64,000 bases of DNA, from NCBI RefSeq assembly GCF_003666015.1, contig NZ_QPLT01000001.1:372001-436000 (forward strand), in the 5' to 3' direction. Origin of the DNA: Halorubrum sp. Atlit-26R. GTDB lineage: Archaea; Halobacteriota; Halobacteria; Halobacteriales; Haloferacaceae. This document shows, one piece after another, positions 36,903 to 47,226 of the stretch; within the stretch, counting starts at the first letter, position 1, and every line of letters begins with the position of its first letter. The notes beneath the pieces were generated by a model. The model searched no databases and was not told where the DNA came from. It was given only the letters and a program-made list of their open reading frames with translations. The position numbers and the translations under genes are program-made.

Positions 36903-37454
36903 TCACCCCGGGATCCCGCCGGCGAGGAGCGCGGCGTCGACGAGCAGCAGAACGGCGAGGCCGCCGCTCGCCAGCAGGTAGGGTCGGGCGACGGACGCCA
37001 GTCGGGCGGACCCGGGGACGCCGCCGACCCCGGCGAGCGCGTCGACCGGGAACCCCTCGGCCATGTAGCGTCCCCAGCCGAGGTCGGGGTCGATCTCGCG
37101 GCGCATCCGGAGGACCCCGAGTTCGACGAGTCCATTCATGACGCCCCACAGCGACAGCATCGCGAGGACGGCCCACCCTCGGCCGGTCGTCGCGAGGGCC
37201 TCCAGCGGCGTGTACAGCCGCCAGACCATGTACGCGCCGGTGACCGGGAGGATCACGCCGGTCCAGCGCGTGACCATGAGGAGCCGGTGCGCGGCGTCGA
37301 CGAACGCGGCGCGGCCGAGCGTCCCGTCGGTCGCCCGCGGTAGGGTCGCGTAGACGACGTACAGCGTCGCGCCGGTCCACAGCGCCCCGGAGAGCACGTG
37401 GAGGACGAAGGCGGTCGTGAGCAACACGCGATCGGCTGGGAGCGAGAGGGGCAA
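36903..37454 (-). CDS. CopD-like integral membrane protein
   Basis: This 183-aa protein has about four membrane segments. The first, VLLTTAFVLHVLSGALWTGATLYVVY, carries a histidine in the helix as in CopD and DUF2269-type proteins. Others are TGVILPVTGAYMVW, WAVLAMLSLWGVMNGLVELG and LASGGLAVLLLVDAALLAGG. A copper or heme role would be guesswork. It shares a strand with the ACT-like gene upstream across a 42-bp gap, so the two may be co-transcribed. Confidence 0.7.
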   Translation of the reverse strand: MPLSLPADRVLLTTAFVLHVLSGALWTGATLYVVYATLPRATDGTLGRAAFVDAAHRLLMVTRWTGVILPVTGAYMVWRLYTPLEALATTGRGWAVLAMLSLWGVMNGLVELGVLRMRREIDPDLGWGRYMAEGFPVDALAGVGGVPGSARLASVARPYLLASGGLAVLLLVDAALLAGGIPG

Positions 37455-37496
37455 AAAGGCCGTCCCGGACAGGATCGGTCCGGTCGCGGCGGGCGG

Positions 37497-38039
37497 TCAG
37501 TTCTCCTCGACCGGCACCGCCTCCAGCGCCGCCTCAACCACCCGCACCGCGTTCGCTCCGTCGCGCCGGGAGACGACGCAGACGAGCGCGTCGCCCGCCA
37601 CCCCCGCGGCCGCGACCTCCACGTCCGCGGCGGCGAGCCGGCCGAGCGCGTCCGCCAGCGCCGCGCCGTCGACGTCGCCGGTCGCGAGGATCGCCGTGCG
37701 GTCGCCGCCCTCGACGACCGCCGCGTCGCCGACGCGGAGGAGGGGGCCGGCGTCGGTCTCGTCGCGCCCCGCTCCGTCGTTCGTCGTGGTCCCGTCGTCG
37801 ACCACGTCTACCCCGCTCCGCATGGTGACGCTCGCGGTCCGGGACTCGGTCTCGTACGGCGGGAGGTCCTCCCGGAAGCGGCGGAGCGCGGCCGCGACCG
37901 CGTCCGGGTCGCCGTCGAGGTCGGCCCGCTCGGCGAGCCACGTCGCCGCGGCGCTGTGGTTCACCAGTCCGGCGCGGAGCGCGTCGCGGACGAACGGGCG
38001 CGCTCTGACCGCCTCCCGCGTCTCGGCTGCCAGCGACAT
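37497..38039 (-). CDS. ACT-like regulatory-domain hypothetical protein
   Basis: This 180-aa soluble protein has an N-terminal helical part (REAVRARPFVRDALRAGLVNHSAAATWLAE) resembling a small DNA-binding or adaptor helix bundle. The C-terminal part alternates strands and helices (AILATGDVDGAALADALGRLAAADVEVAAAGV and CVVSRRDGANAVRVVEAALEA), like an ACT domain. This suggests a ligand-responsive regulator, but the ligand is unknown. The start at 38039 opens directly on the helical domain. It is divergent from cbiX across 143 bp. Confidence 0.7.
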   Translation of the reverse strand: MSLAAETREAVRARPFVRDALRAGLVNHSAAATWLAERADLDGDPDAVAAALRRFREDLPPYETESRTASVTMRSGVDVVDDGTTTNDGAGRDETDAGPLLRVGDAAVVEGGDRTAILATGDVDGAALADALGRLAAADVEVAAAGVAGDALVCVVSRRDGANAVRVVEAALEAVPVEEN

Positions 38040-38182
38040 GCGCGGGGCTGCGCGTCGGGCGGGCAAGATCGTTTCGGTCGGGCGTTCGCCGGAACGCGCG
38101 GATCGCTCGCCGGCGACGGACCGAGTTCCCGCCGCCTCGCAGCCTCCGAAGTCCCTAAGAGCGGCGCGGCCCCAGATCGGGT

Positions 38183-39052
38183 ATGCAGTCGCTCGTCATC
38201 GTCGCGCACGGCTCCCACCTCAACCCCGAGTCGAGCGCGCCGACGTACGACCACGCCGACACGATCCGCGCCACCGGTGCCTTCGACGAGGTCCGCACCG
38301 GGTTCTGGAAGGAGGAACCGCACTTCCGAGAGGTGCTCCGCACCGTCGAGGGCGACGAGATATACGTCGTCCCGCTGTTCGTCTCGGAGGGGTACTTCAC
38401 CGAGCAGGTGATCCCCCGCGAGCTCCGGCTCGCCGGGTGGGACGTCTCGGAGTGGGACTCCGACGGCCTCTCCGCCGATCAGGCCACCCTCGTCGCCGAG
38501 GACATCGACCGCGAGGTCCACTACTGCGGCCCGGTCGGGACCCACCGCGCGATGACCGACGTGATCGTCCGGCGCGCCGAGTCGGTCACGGACGACCCCG
38601 ACGTGGGCGAGGGGTTCGGGCTCGCGGTCGTCGGCCACGGCACCGAGCGCAACGAGAACTCCGCGAAGGCGATCGAGTACCACGCCGACCGGATCGCCGA
38701 GCGCGACCGCTTCGACGAGGTGAAGGCGCTGTACATGGACGAGGACCCCGAGGTCGACGACCTCCCCGAGCACTTCGAAAGCGACGACGTCGTCCTCGTT
38801 CCCCTCTTCATCGCCGACGGCTACCACACCCAGGAGGACATCCCGGAGGACGTGGGGCTCTGCGAGGACCACACCGAGGGGTACGACGTGCCCGAGACGG
38901 TCGACGGCACCCGGATCTGGTACGCGGGCGCCGTGGGGACGGAGCCGCTCATGGCCGACGTGGTCTTGGAGCGCGCGGCCGACGCCGGCGCCGACCTCGG
39001 GACCGCGCTCGACGACGTGCGCGAGACGACCCGCGTCGCCACGGGGGACTGA
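38183..39052 (+). CDS. cbiX: sirohydrochlorin cobaltochelatase (CbiX)
   Basis: This 289-aa protein carries two CbiX repeats. The first begins LVIVAHGSHLNPESSAP and the second LAVVGHGTERNENS; each places a histidine at the metal site. The pair would insert cobalt (or another metal) into sirohydrochlorin or its oxidised form at the start of the anaerobic cobalamin pathway. It lies 14 kb from the late cobalamin operon on the opposite strand. The next gene, a DR2241-type protein, starts three bases after its stop. Confidence 0.9.
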   Translation: MQSLVIVAHGSHLNPESSAPTYDHADTIRATGAFDEVRTGFWKEEPHFREVLRTVEGDEIYVVPLFVSEGYFTEQVIPRELRLAGWDVSEWDSDGLSADQATLVAEDIDREVHYCGPVGTHRAMTDVIVRRAESVTDDPDVGEGFGLAVVGHGTERNENSAKAIEYHADRIAERDRFDEVKALYMDEDPEVDDLPEHFESDDVVLVPLFIADGYHTQEDIPEDVGLCEDHTEGYDVPETVDGTRIWYAGAVGTEPLMADVVLERAADAGADLGTALDDVRETTRVATGD

Positions 39053-39054
39053 GC

Positions 39055-40248
39055 GTGGCGGAACCCACCTCCGACGCGACCGACGAGGGCGAGGCGAGCG
39101 GCGACGCCCCCGAGACCGACCCGGAAGCCCCCGAGATCGACCTCCCGGCCGACGCCTTCGACGCGGTCCTCGACGCGCTCGACGACCGTGACCCGGGCGA
39201 GCCCCTCCGGTTCGAGGGGTTCAGCGTGGAGCGCGACGACGAGGGGGAGTACGTCCTCGCCGACGGTGACAGTTCGACCCCCCTCGACGAGCGCGACCTC
39301 CACGAGGAACTGTCGGAGCGCGCCCCGGCGGTCACGGACTGGTACGCCTTCGAGCGCGTCGTCGGGGAGTTCGGGCCGCGCCGCGCCTTCCTCCGCTGGA
39401 TCGAGGACGCCGACGGCGAGACCGTGGCGACCCGGTACGCGGCCCTCGCCGAGGGAATCGAGCGCGCGTGGGGTGAACTGAAGATTACGGCGACGGTCAC
39501 CGACCGCGGCGAGCGCCGCTACGACGTGCGCCACGCCGACGACGCCGGCGTTCCGGTCGACGAGTTGGAGGCTCACGAGGACCCGCTCGACGCGCGCAAG
39601 CTGGTCACGTACGACGAGAAGGGTCGGTACCGGCCGCTCAAGACGGCGCCGTCGCTGGCCGGCGGCTGGGTGTTCCCCGATCTGGGCCCGCGCGACCTCT
39701 ACGAGACGGTGGAGACGATCTACCCGGCGACGGTCGCCAACTGGCACCGCGAGCGCGAGGGCGGGCTCGACGTGACCCACTGGCGCGAGACGATGGAGCG
39801 CCAGTCGGGCATCTACGGCGTCGTGAAGACGTGGGACCGCGGCGAGGGCCACGAACACGTCAACTGGGTCGCGGAGGCGTGCTGCGACGACTCCCAGTGC
39901 CTGAAGCGCCGCGAGTGGGAGTACGACGACGAGACGGACCTCGACGTCGACGGCGGCGACGGCGCCTTCCCCTGCCGCGAGCCCTGCTCCGTGGTCGTGT
40001 CGGCCGCGCGCAAGTGGACGCGGCTGGAGAGTGAACAGCCCCGCACCTACGAGTTCGACCTGACCCCGAGCGAGAAGGAACAGGTCGAGGCGATCATCGA
40101 CGCGGTCGCGGACGGTCGGATCGACGAGATCCGCGAGGCCGACACGAAGGAGGGCGCGAACCGCTACCGGACGCGCTTCCTCCGGGCGAAGCTGTTCGAC
40201 GACGAGGGGAACCTCGGCGGCGTCCCGACCGAGCCGGACGAGGAGTGA
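39055..40248 (+). CDS. DR2241-family protein with cysteine cluster, partner of CbiX
   Basis: This 397-aa acidic protein starts at GTG 39055, two bases after the cbiX stop codon. It has a long acidic leader, a mixed domain (RRAFLRWIEDADGETVATRY) and a cysteine cluster in EACCDDSQCLKRREW and FPCREPCSVVVSA. These cysteines could hold a 4Fe-4S centre. Such proteins sit next to CbiX in haloarchaea, so a redox or delivery role in cobalt chelation is a fair inference. The C-terminal helix region (SEKEQVEAIIDAVADG) is conserved in style. Biochemical function is not established to my knowledge. Confidence 0.8.
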   Translation: MAEPTSDATDEGEASGDAPETDPEAPEIDLPADAFDAVLDALDDRDPGEPLRFEGFSVERDDEGEYVLADGDSSTPLDERDLHEELSERAPAVTDWYAFERVVGEFGPRRAFLRWIEDADGETVATRYAALAEGIERAWGELKITATVTDRGERRYDVRHADDAGVPVDELEAHEDPLDARKLVTYDEKGRYRPLKTAPSLAGGWVFPDLGPRDLYETVETIYPATVANWHREREGGLDVTHWRETMERQSGIYGVVKTWDRGEGHEHVNWVAEACCDDSQCLKRREWEYDDETDLDVDGGDGAFPCREPCSVVVSAARKWTRLESEQPRTYEFDLTPSEKEQVEAIIDAVADGRIDEIREADTKEGANRYRTRFLRAKLFDDEGNLGGVPTEPDEE

Positions 40249-40332
40249 CCGCCGCGGAGGTTCCGCCGACGCGCTCCGGAAACATCGCCGCGCCCCGCAG
40301 GCTTTTCTCACCGCCCCCGGTACGGTGGGGTA

Positions 40333-41139
40333 ATGAACGCCGTCACGCTGGGCCCCGCCGGCACGTACTCGCACCGCGCCGCGCGCGCCGTCGCCGCCGA
40401 GGTGTCGTTCCGGGAATCGGTCACGGACATCGTCGACGCCGTCGCGAGCGGCGAGTTCGAGCGGGGGGTCGTCCCCATCGAGAACAGCATCGAGGGCTCC
40501 GTCACGGAGAGCCTCGACGCGCTCGCCGACTACGACGTGGCGGTGACCCGCGAGGTCGTCACGCCGATCCGGCACGCTCTCCTCGCGCAGGACGACTCCT
40601 TCGAGGTCGTCGCGAGCCACTCGCAGGCGCTCGCGCAGTGTCGCAACTGGCTCGAGGCCAACTACCCGGACGCCGGCCTCGAAGCGGTCGCCTCCACCGC
40701 CCGCGGGGTCGAGCGCGCCCGCGAGGACGCCCGCGTCGCCGGGATCGGCCACCCCGACAACGCCGGCGACGACCTCGACATCCTCGCGGCGGACATCCAG
40801 GACCGCACCTCCAACGCGACGCGTTTCCTCGTCGTCGCGCCCGAATCCGCGCGCTCCGACGCCGGCGGCAAGACGACCCTGATCGTCTACCCGAACGCGA
40901 ACTACCCCGGCCTCCTGCTCGAACTGCTGGAGGCGTTCGCCGACCGCAACCTCAACCTCTCGCGGATCGAGTCGCGCCCGAGCGGCGAGCGCCTCGGCGA
41001 CTACCTGTTCCACTTCGACGTGGACGCCGGCCTCTACGAGGACCACATGGCGAAGGCGGTCGAGGACGTCGAGGCCATCGCGGACAACGGCTGGGTCAAG
41101 GTGCTCGGGTCATACGACACCGAACACGTACTCGACTGA
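40333..41139 (+). CDS. pheA: prephenate dehydratase
   Basis: This 268-aa enzyme converts prephenate to phenylpyruvate for phenylalanine synthesis. The catalytic domain starts VTLGPAGTYSHRAARA and includes GVVPIENSIEGSV and the TSNATRFLVV region with the key threonine. A C-terminal ACT domain (PGLLLELLEAFADRNLNLSRIESRPS) has the ESRP motif that binds phenylalanine for feedback inhibition. It is monofunctional, without a chorismate mutase domain. Its 3' end is 70 bp from repeat copy C. Confidence 0.94.
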   Translation: MNAVTLGPAGTYSHRAARAVAAEVSFRESVTDIVDAVASGEFERGVVPIENSIEGSVTESLDALADYDVAVTREVVTPIRHALLAQDDSFEVVASHSQALAQCRNWLEANYPDAGLEAVASTARGVERAREDARVAGIGHPDNAGDDLDILAADIQDRTSNATRFLVVAPESARSDAGGKTTLIVYPNANYPGLLLELLEAFADRNLNLSRIESRPSGERLGDYLFHFDVDAGLYEDHMAKAVEDVEAIADNGWVKVLGSYDTEHVLD

Positions 41140-41179
41140 AGCCTGAGCCACGGAAGGCGGCGACTCGACACCGCCGATC

Positions 41180-41545
41180 CGATATTTAAATGGACAGCTC
41201 CGACGATGGCGTCCATTTATAAATGGACGCGGCGGTGCGGTGGCGCGCGCCTCCGAGCGGCCGCCTTCGGCGGCCGTGAGGAGCGCGTGCGAGGGAGTCA
41301 GCCGGCCGGAGCGAAGCGGAGGCCGGCTGACGAGGCTGGGGAGGCGTGAGGCGCGGTTGCGGTGCGGTGCGGTGCGGGGCGGGACTCAAAGAGGCAGCCG
41401 CGAGGGCGACGTAGGCGACGCAAGCACTGGAACGAGGGAGCGAACGGAGTGAGCGACCGAGTGAAGCGCGCAGCGAGCGTACGTCGCCCTCGCGGCTGGG
41501 GCTTTGGAGGCGTTCGCGGTGGATCCGTCAGCAGCAGTTTATAAG
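41180..41545 (+). repeat. dispersed structured intergenic element, copy C (candidate ncRNA)
   Basis: Core 41242-41498. Hairpin 1 has arms 41257-41265 and 41269-41277. Hairpin 2 has perfect 11-bp arms 41297-41307 and 41321-41331 around the shared 13-nt loop. Stem 3 has 19-nt arms 41395-41413 and 41480-41498. The box before the core lies inside a perfect 22-bp palindrome (41209-41230). The tail has one TTTATAA at 41538. It points into the 3' end of cysS. Confidence 0.88.
41209..41230 (+). promoter_or_regulatory. 22-bp palindrome carrying a TATA-like box
   Basis: The palindrome has the half GCGTCCATTTA and is perfect over 22 bp, with ATTTATAAAT at its centre. It precedes the copy C core by 12 bp and would be readable in both directions. 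A second box (ATTTAAAT) lies about 30 bp upstream. Confidence 0.6.
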
Positions 41546-41613
41546 CGAACGGCCGCGATTTTCGCTACTGTCACCGCACCGACGACCTCGCCGGCGAAGC
41601 ACGAAGTTCCGTA

Positions 41614-43110
<1,497 letters not shown>

Positions 43111-43134
43111 TACGACGTGGTTGCCGGGGTGCGC

Positions 43135-43143
43135 GTTTTAAAT
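43135..43143 (-). promoter_or_regulatory. cysS: TATA box of cysS
   Basis: The minus-strand ATTTAAAAC is centred about 29 nt before the cysS ATG at 43110, at the usual archaeal spacing for a leaderless transcript. Confidence 0.6.
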
Positions 43144-43259
43144 CGTCGGATCGAGCGAGACGACGAGGACGACTAATCTTCCGACGGTTCGACCGTTCGC
43201 GAGTGAATCGTCGGTGTTGACGCCGGACCGGTGACGGACTCCGCCGAATCTCCAGTCGA

Positions 43260-43735
43260 TCACTTATAAATGGTTAACCGCGGATCGGCGGCGAACACCA
43301 CCAAAGCCCCAGTCGCTCGCTTATAAATGGTTAACCGCGGATCGGCGGCGAACACTGCCAAAGCCCCAGCCGCTCGCTTATAAAAGACCGACCGCGGATC
43401 GGCGGCGAACACCTCCAAAGCCCCAGCCGCTCGCTTATAAATGGTTAACCGCAGATCGGCGGCGAACACCGCCAAAGCCCCAGCCGCGAGGCGGGCGCAC
43501 GCTCGCTGCGCTCCTCGGTCGCTCACTTCGTTCGCTCCCTGCGGTGCTTGTGTCGCCTGCGCCCGCCTCGCGGCTGCCCCTTTGAGTCCCGCCCGCGACC
43601 GCACCGCAGCCTCACACCTCCCCAACCTCGTCAGTCGCCGTCGCTTCGCTCCGGCGACTGACTCCCTCGCGCGTGCTGCTCGGCCGCGAGGCGGCCTCGC
43701 AGGCACGCGCCACCGCAGTTCTATTTATAAATCAC
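43260..43735 (-). repeat. dispersed structured intergenic element, copy D (candidate ncRNA)
   Basis: Minus-strand copy with core 43481-43711. Hairpin 1 pairs 43691-43696 with 43682-43687. Hairpin 2 has arms 43653-43662 and 43630-43639. Stem 3 has 19-nt arms 43558-43576 and 43481-43499. A TTTATAA box (43724-43730) precedes the core. The four-module tail faces cysS in the same direction, the only copy oriented this way. Confidence 0.88.
43264..43480 (-). repeat. 57-bp tandem array with TATA-like boxes, tail of copy D
   Basis: TTATAAA (plus strand) occurs at 43264, 43321, 43378 and 43435, an exact 57-bp period. Each module also carries the minus-strand block GGGGCTTTGG, a small hairpin around GGTGTTCGCC and a CCGCGG segment. 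Each module could act as a promoter towards cysS; activity is inference. Confidence 0.88.
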
Positions 43736-43747
43736 CGATCCCGCCTC

Positions 43748-45010
43748 TCACCCCTCCCGCGTCGTCCACGCCACCTCGTACCCCGCTTCGCGCACCGCGT
43801 TCAGGACGCGATCGACGTGCGCGGGGCCGTTCGTCTCCACCTTGAACACGAGGTCGGCGTCGCCCACCGGCAGGTCCGGGCGGCTGCGCTCGTGGCGCAC
43901 CGTCCGGATGTTCGCGCGCTCCCCGCCGATCAGGGTGGCTATCTCGCCCATCGTCCCGGGCGTGTCGTCGATGCGGACGGAGAGCTCGATCAGCTGGCCG
44001 CGGTCGACGAGCGCGTGGGTCACCACTTCCTTCAGCGTCGTCACGTCGATGTTGCCGCCACAGAGCAGGGAGACGACGGTGTCGCCCGCGAGGTCGAGGT
44101 CGGCGACCGCGTCGTCGTTCAGCAGGGCGGCAGCGGCGGTCGCGCCCGCGCCCTCGACCATCTGCTTCGCGCGCTCCAAGATCAGCAGGATCGCGCTCGC
44201 CACGTCGTCGTCGCTCACGACGACCACGCTATCGAGGTGTTCGTCGAGCAGGCCGAAGGTGAGCTCGCTCAGCCCGCCGGTCGCGATCCCGTCCGCGATC
44301 GTATCGGGCTCGTCGCGCGTCACGAGCTCGCCGGCCGCGAGGTTCTCCGAGAGCGTGGAGGCGCCCTCCGTCTGGACCCCTACCACGCGCGTCTCGGGCG
44401 AGCGCGCCTTCACCGCGGTCGCGACGCCGCCGGCGAGCCCGCCGCCGCCCACGGGGACGAGGACGGTGTCGGCGTCGGGGACCTGATCGAGCACCTCCAG
44501 GCCGAGCGTCCCCTGGCCGGCGACTACGTCCGGGTCGTCGAACGCGTGGACGAACCGCGTCCCGGGGTCGTCGGTCAGCGTCCGCGCGTGCTCCATCGCC
44601 TCGGGGAACGCGCTCCCGCGGAGGACCACCTCGGCGCCGTACGCGCGGGTGGCCTCGATCTTCGCCGCCGGCGCCGACTCCGGCATCACGATCGTCGCGT
44701 CGATCCCGGCGTCGGCGGCCGCCAGCGCCACCCCCTGGGCGTGGTTACCCGCGCTCGCGGCCACGACGCGCTCGATCACGGGCTCGTCGCTCCCCTCGCC
44801 CGAGCCGGCGACCGCCCGCGAGATCGCGTTGTACGCGCCGCGCGTCTTGAACGAGCCGGTGCGCTGGAGGTGCTCCATCTTGAGGCGCACGTCGGCCCCG
44901 CACCGCTCGCTCAGCGACCGGCTCCGCTCGACGGGCGTGCGCTGGACGATATCGGTGCCGGCGAGCCGCTCGGCGGCGGCCTCGACGTCGTCGATCGTGA
45001 CTGGGGACAT
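43748..45010 (-). CDS. ilvA: threonine ammonia-lyase (threonine/serine dehydratase) with ACT domain
   Basis: This 420-aa PLP enzyme deaminates threonine to 2-oxobutanoate, the first step to isoleucine or a catabolic step. The PLP lysine is in RTGSFKTRGAYNAI, with the serine/glycine loop SAGNHAQGVALAA and the phosphate-binding VPVGGGGLAGG. The C-terminal part (VRIDDTPGTMGEIATLIGGERANI) is an ACT domain for feedback. It is nearer in form to the single-ACT enzymes than to bacterial IlvA with two ACT domains, so the biosynthetic role is likely but not certain. Copy D begins just past its stop. Confidence 0.92.
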   Translation of the reverse strand: MSPVTIDDVEAAAERLAGTDIVQRTPVERSRSLSERCGADVRLKMEHLQRTGSFKTRGAYNAISRAVAGSGEGSDEPVIERVVAASAGNHAQGVALAAADAGIDATIVMPESAPAAKIEATRAYGAEVVLRGSAFPEAMEHARTLTDDPGTRFVHAFDDPDVVAGQGTLGLEVLDQVPDADTVLVPVGGGGLAGGVATAVKARSPETRVVGVQTEGASTLSENLAAGELVTRDEPDTIADGIATGGLSELTFGLLDEHLDSVVVVSDDDVASAILLILERAKQMVEGAGATAAAALLNDDAVADLDLAGDTVVSLLCGGNIDVTTLKEVVTHALVDRGQLIELSVRIDDTPGTMGEIATLIGGERANIRTVRHERSRPDLPVGDADLVFKVETNGPAHVDRVLNAVREAGYEVAWTTREG

Positions 45011-45085
45011 GCCGGCGGTGTTCGCCCGGTCGCGTGATAAGAACTCGGATACGGAACCCCGTTCCCGCCTCGATCCGCGCCCCGC

Positions 45086-46471
45086 TCAGCGCTTCCCGAG
45101 CGCCTCTTCGAAGACGCGCTGCGCCCGTTCGTACCCCTCGTTCCGGTCGACGATCGGGTGCGGGTAGTCGGGCGCCAGCTCCTCGCGTTCCGTCCGCGAG
45201 AGCGTCGGCCAGTCGACGACCTTCCCGGCCGGCACGTCCGCCAGTTCGGGGACGTACGCCTTCACGAAGCGCGCGTCCGCGTCGTATTTGCTCATCTGGC
45301 TCACCGGATCGAAGATCCGCACGTCGACGGAGTCGGTGCCCGTCGAGGCGGTCCACTGCCAGGCGCCGTGGTTCGAGGCGTAGTCGTGGTCGATCAGCTG
45401 CTTGGTGAAGTAGCGCGCGCCGCGCCGCCAGTCGATCAGGAGGTGTTTCGTCAGGAAGCTCGCGACGACCTGCCGCGGGCGGTTGTGGACGTACCCCTCC
45501 TCGTTCAGCTGCCGCATCCCGGCGTCGACGAGCGGGTAGCCGGTCTCGCCTCGGCACCACGCCTCGAAGTCCGCGTCCGACTCTCGCCACGCGATCTCGT
45601 TCGGAAACGACACGTAGTTCGAGACGGCGAGGTCGGGGTTGTAGTACAGCAGGTGGTACATCTGCTCGCGCCACGACAGCTCGTACCGGTACTTGTCGAC
45701 GTTGCGGCGCTCGCCGCCGGTCGCGGCGTCGTAGGCGTCGTTCGCGTCCGCCCACACCTCCCGGATCCCGACCGCGCCGGTCGCGAGGTACGGCGACATC
45801 CGGGAGACCGCGTGCGTCGGGGCCTCGACGGCCCGGGCGAGGTCGTCGCGGGTGTCGTTGTACGAGGCGATCCCGTTGTCGAGGAACTCGTCGAAGCGCT
45901 CGCGCGCGGCCTCGTACCCCGCGTCCGGGAGGTCGATGTCGGCGTCGGGCTCGGGGACCGTCTTCCCGTCGCGCACGTCGGCGAGGTCGTCGGGCTCCGG
46001 CTCCGCGTACGGTCCGCGCTTCGGCACCGCCTCCCAGTCGTCGTGAAACCGGCTGTGGTTCGGGTAGCGCTCCTCCAATCGGCCGGGGTCCACTAACACG
46101 AGGTCGGTCCGCGACTCCGTCTCGACGCCCGCGCCGGCGAGCGCGTCCTCGACCGCGCGCTGCCGGTTCCGGCGGGCGGGCCGGTAGTGGTCGTTGTAGT
46201 ACACCGTCTCCGCGTCGTACTCCGCGGCGAGGTCGACGAGGACATCCTCCGGGTCGCCCGCGCGGACGAACAGGTCGCTTCCGAGTTCACGGTACCGCGC
46301 CTCCAAGTCCTTCACGTTGCGGAGGAACAGGGCGCGCTGACGCGCGCCGACCGTCGCGAGCAGGTCGGAATCGTACACGAACGCCGGCACGACTTCCCCG
46401 TCTCGGGCCGCGGCGGCGAGCCCGGCGTTGTCCCGGGTCCGCGCGTCGCCTCGGTGCCAGAACAGGCGCAT
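45086..46471 (-). CDS. phr: deoxyribodipyrimidine photolyase (class I)
   Basis: This 461-aa flavoenzyme repairs UV-made cyclobutane pyrimidine dimers using visible light. The N-terminal antenna domain begins MRLFWHRGDARTRDNAGLAAA. The C-terminal FAD domain has ISPYL-type SRMSPYLATGAVGIREV and ELSWREQMYHLLYY. It also has the TGYPLVDAGMRQLNEEGYVHNRPRQVVASFL stretch and the dimer-binding WQWTASTGTDS. The start at 46471 is chosen because the Rossmann strand begins there. Length is normal. Photorepair is vital for salt-pond organisms in sunlight. Confidence 0.94.
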   Translation of the reverse strand: MRLFWHRGDARTRDNAGLAAAARDGEVVPAFVYDSDLLATVGARQRALFLRNVKDLEARYRELGSDLFVRAGDPEDVLVDLAAEYDAETVYYNDHYRPARRNRQRAVEDALAGAGVETESRTDLVLVDPGRLEERYPNHSRFHDDWEAVPKRGPYAEPEPDDLADVRDGKTVPEPDADIDLPDAGYEAARERFDEFLDNGIASYNDTRDDLARAVEAPTHAVSRMSPYLATGAVGIREVWADANDAYDAATGGERRNVDKYRYELSWREQMYHLLYYNPDLAVSNYVSFPNEIAWRESDADFEAWCRGETGYPLVDAGMRQLNEEGYVHNRPRQVVASFLTKHLLIDWRRGARYFTKQLIDHDYASNHGAWQWTASTGTDSVDVRIFDPVSQMSKYDADARFVKAYVPELADVPAGKVVDWPTLSRTEREELAPDYPHPIVDRNEGYERAQRVFEEALGKR

Positions 46472-46580
46472 ACGATCGTCTGGGGCGCCAGCGGATAGTG
46501 TCTGTCGCCCGCCCACGCCTGCCTCACGGCGTCGGGGTCGCCAGTACGTTCAAGACGCTCCGTCTCGAATCCTGACCCGC

Positions 46581-47129
46581 ATGACACGACGCGATCCCTT
46601 CGACGAGATCGAGGACCTGCTCGAACGGATGGGCCGCGAGTTCGAGGAGCTCGGCGGCACGCTGGAGGGGACCGGACCCGAGGTCCCGCGGTTCCCCGGC
46701 GCCCGCGACGTCGACGTCGACGTGATCGAGGACGACGAGTCGATCGTCGTCGTCGCCGACCTCCCCGGGTTCGACGCCGACGACGTCGACGTCGAGTTCC
46801 GCGACGACGCGCTCGTAATCACCGGATCCCGCGAGGAGGCGACCGAGTTCGACGTCGCCGGCGCGGACGACGGCGGCGAGGCCGGTAAGCCCGGTGAGAC
46901 CGACGCGGAAGCCGCGGGCGACGCGGCCGACGGCGCACACGAGGCCGACGACGAGGTCCGCTACCACCGACGCGAACGCCGCCTCAGGTCCGTTTCCCGC
47001 CGGATCCCGATCCCGGAGCCCGTCGAGGCGGACGCGGCGACGGCCTCCTTCGACGCCGGCGTGCTCACCGTCACGCTCCCCAAGCGCTCGCCGGACGACG
47101 ACCGCGGGCACACGATCGACGTCAGCTGA
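46581..47129 (+). CDS. hsp20: Hsp20/alpha-crystallin protein with acidic insert
   Basis: This 182-aa small heat-shock protein would hold unfolding proteins for refolding. The alpha-crystallin domain starts at IVVVADLPGFDADDVDVEFRDDALVITGSRE. It resumes with YHRRERRLRSVSRRIPIPEPV and ends with the VLTVTLPKR strand. Between these is an acidic Gly/Ala/Asp/Glu insert of about 40 residues (about 95-133) that is absent from the second Hsp20 here. The start at 46581 opens with MTRRDPFDEIEDLLERMG. It is followed by another Hsp20 gene after 97 bp. Confidence 0.88.
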   Translation: MTRRDPFDEIEDLLERMGREFEELGGTLEGTGPEVPRFPGARDVDVDVIEDDESIVVVADLPGFDADDVDVEFRDDALVITGSREEATEFDVAGADDGGEAGKPGETDAEAAGDAADGAHEADDEVRYHRRERRLRSVSRRIPIPEPVEADAATASFDAGVLTVTLPKRSPDDDRGHTIDVS

Positions 47130-47226
47130 ACTCCGGCCGCGCCGCGCTCGGTGTCGGACTCGGCCGCGACCGCGAGATAGCACGTCTCAGTCGCTGTTTA
47201 ATACCTCACGGCGCCTTTCTGTTTCC

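Noticed and set aside
43260..43480. CRISPR-like array in the tail of copy D
   Set aside because: The whole 57-bp unit is repeated with no variable spacers, and no cas genes are nearby.
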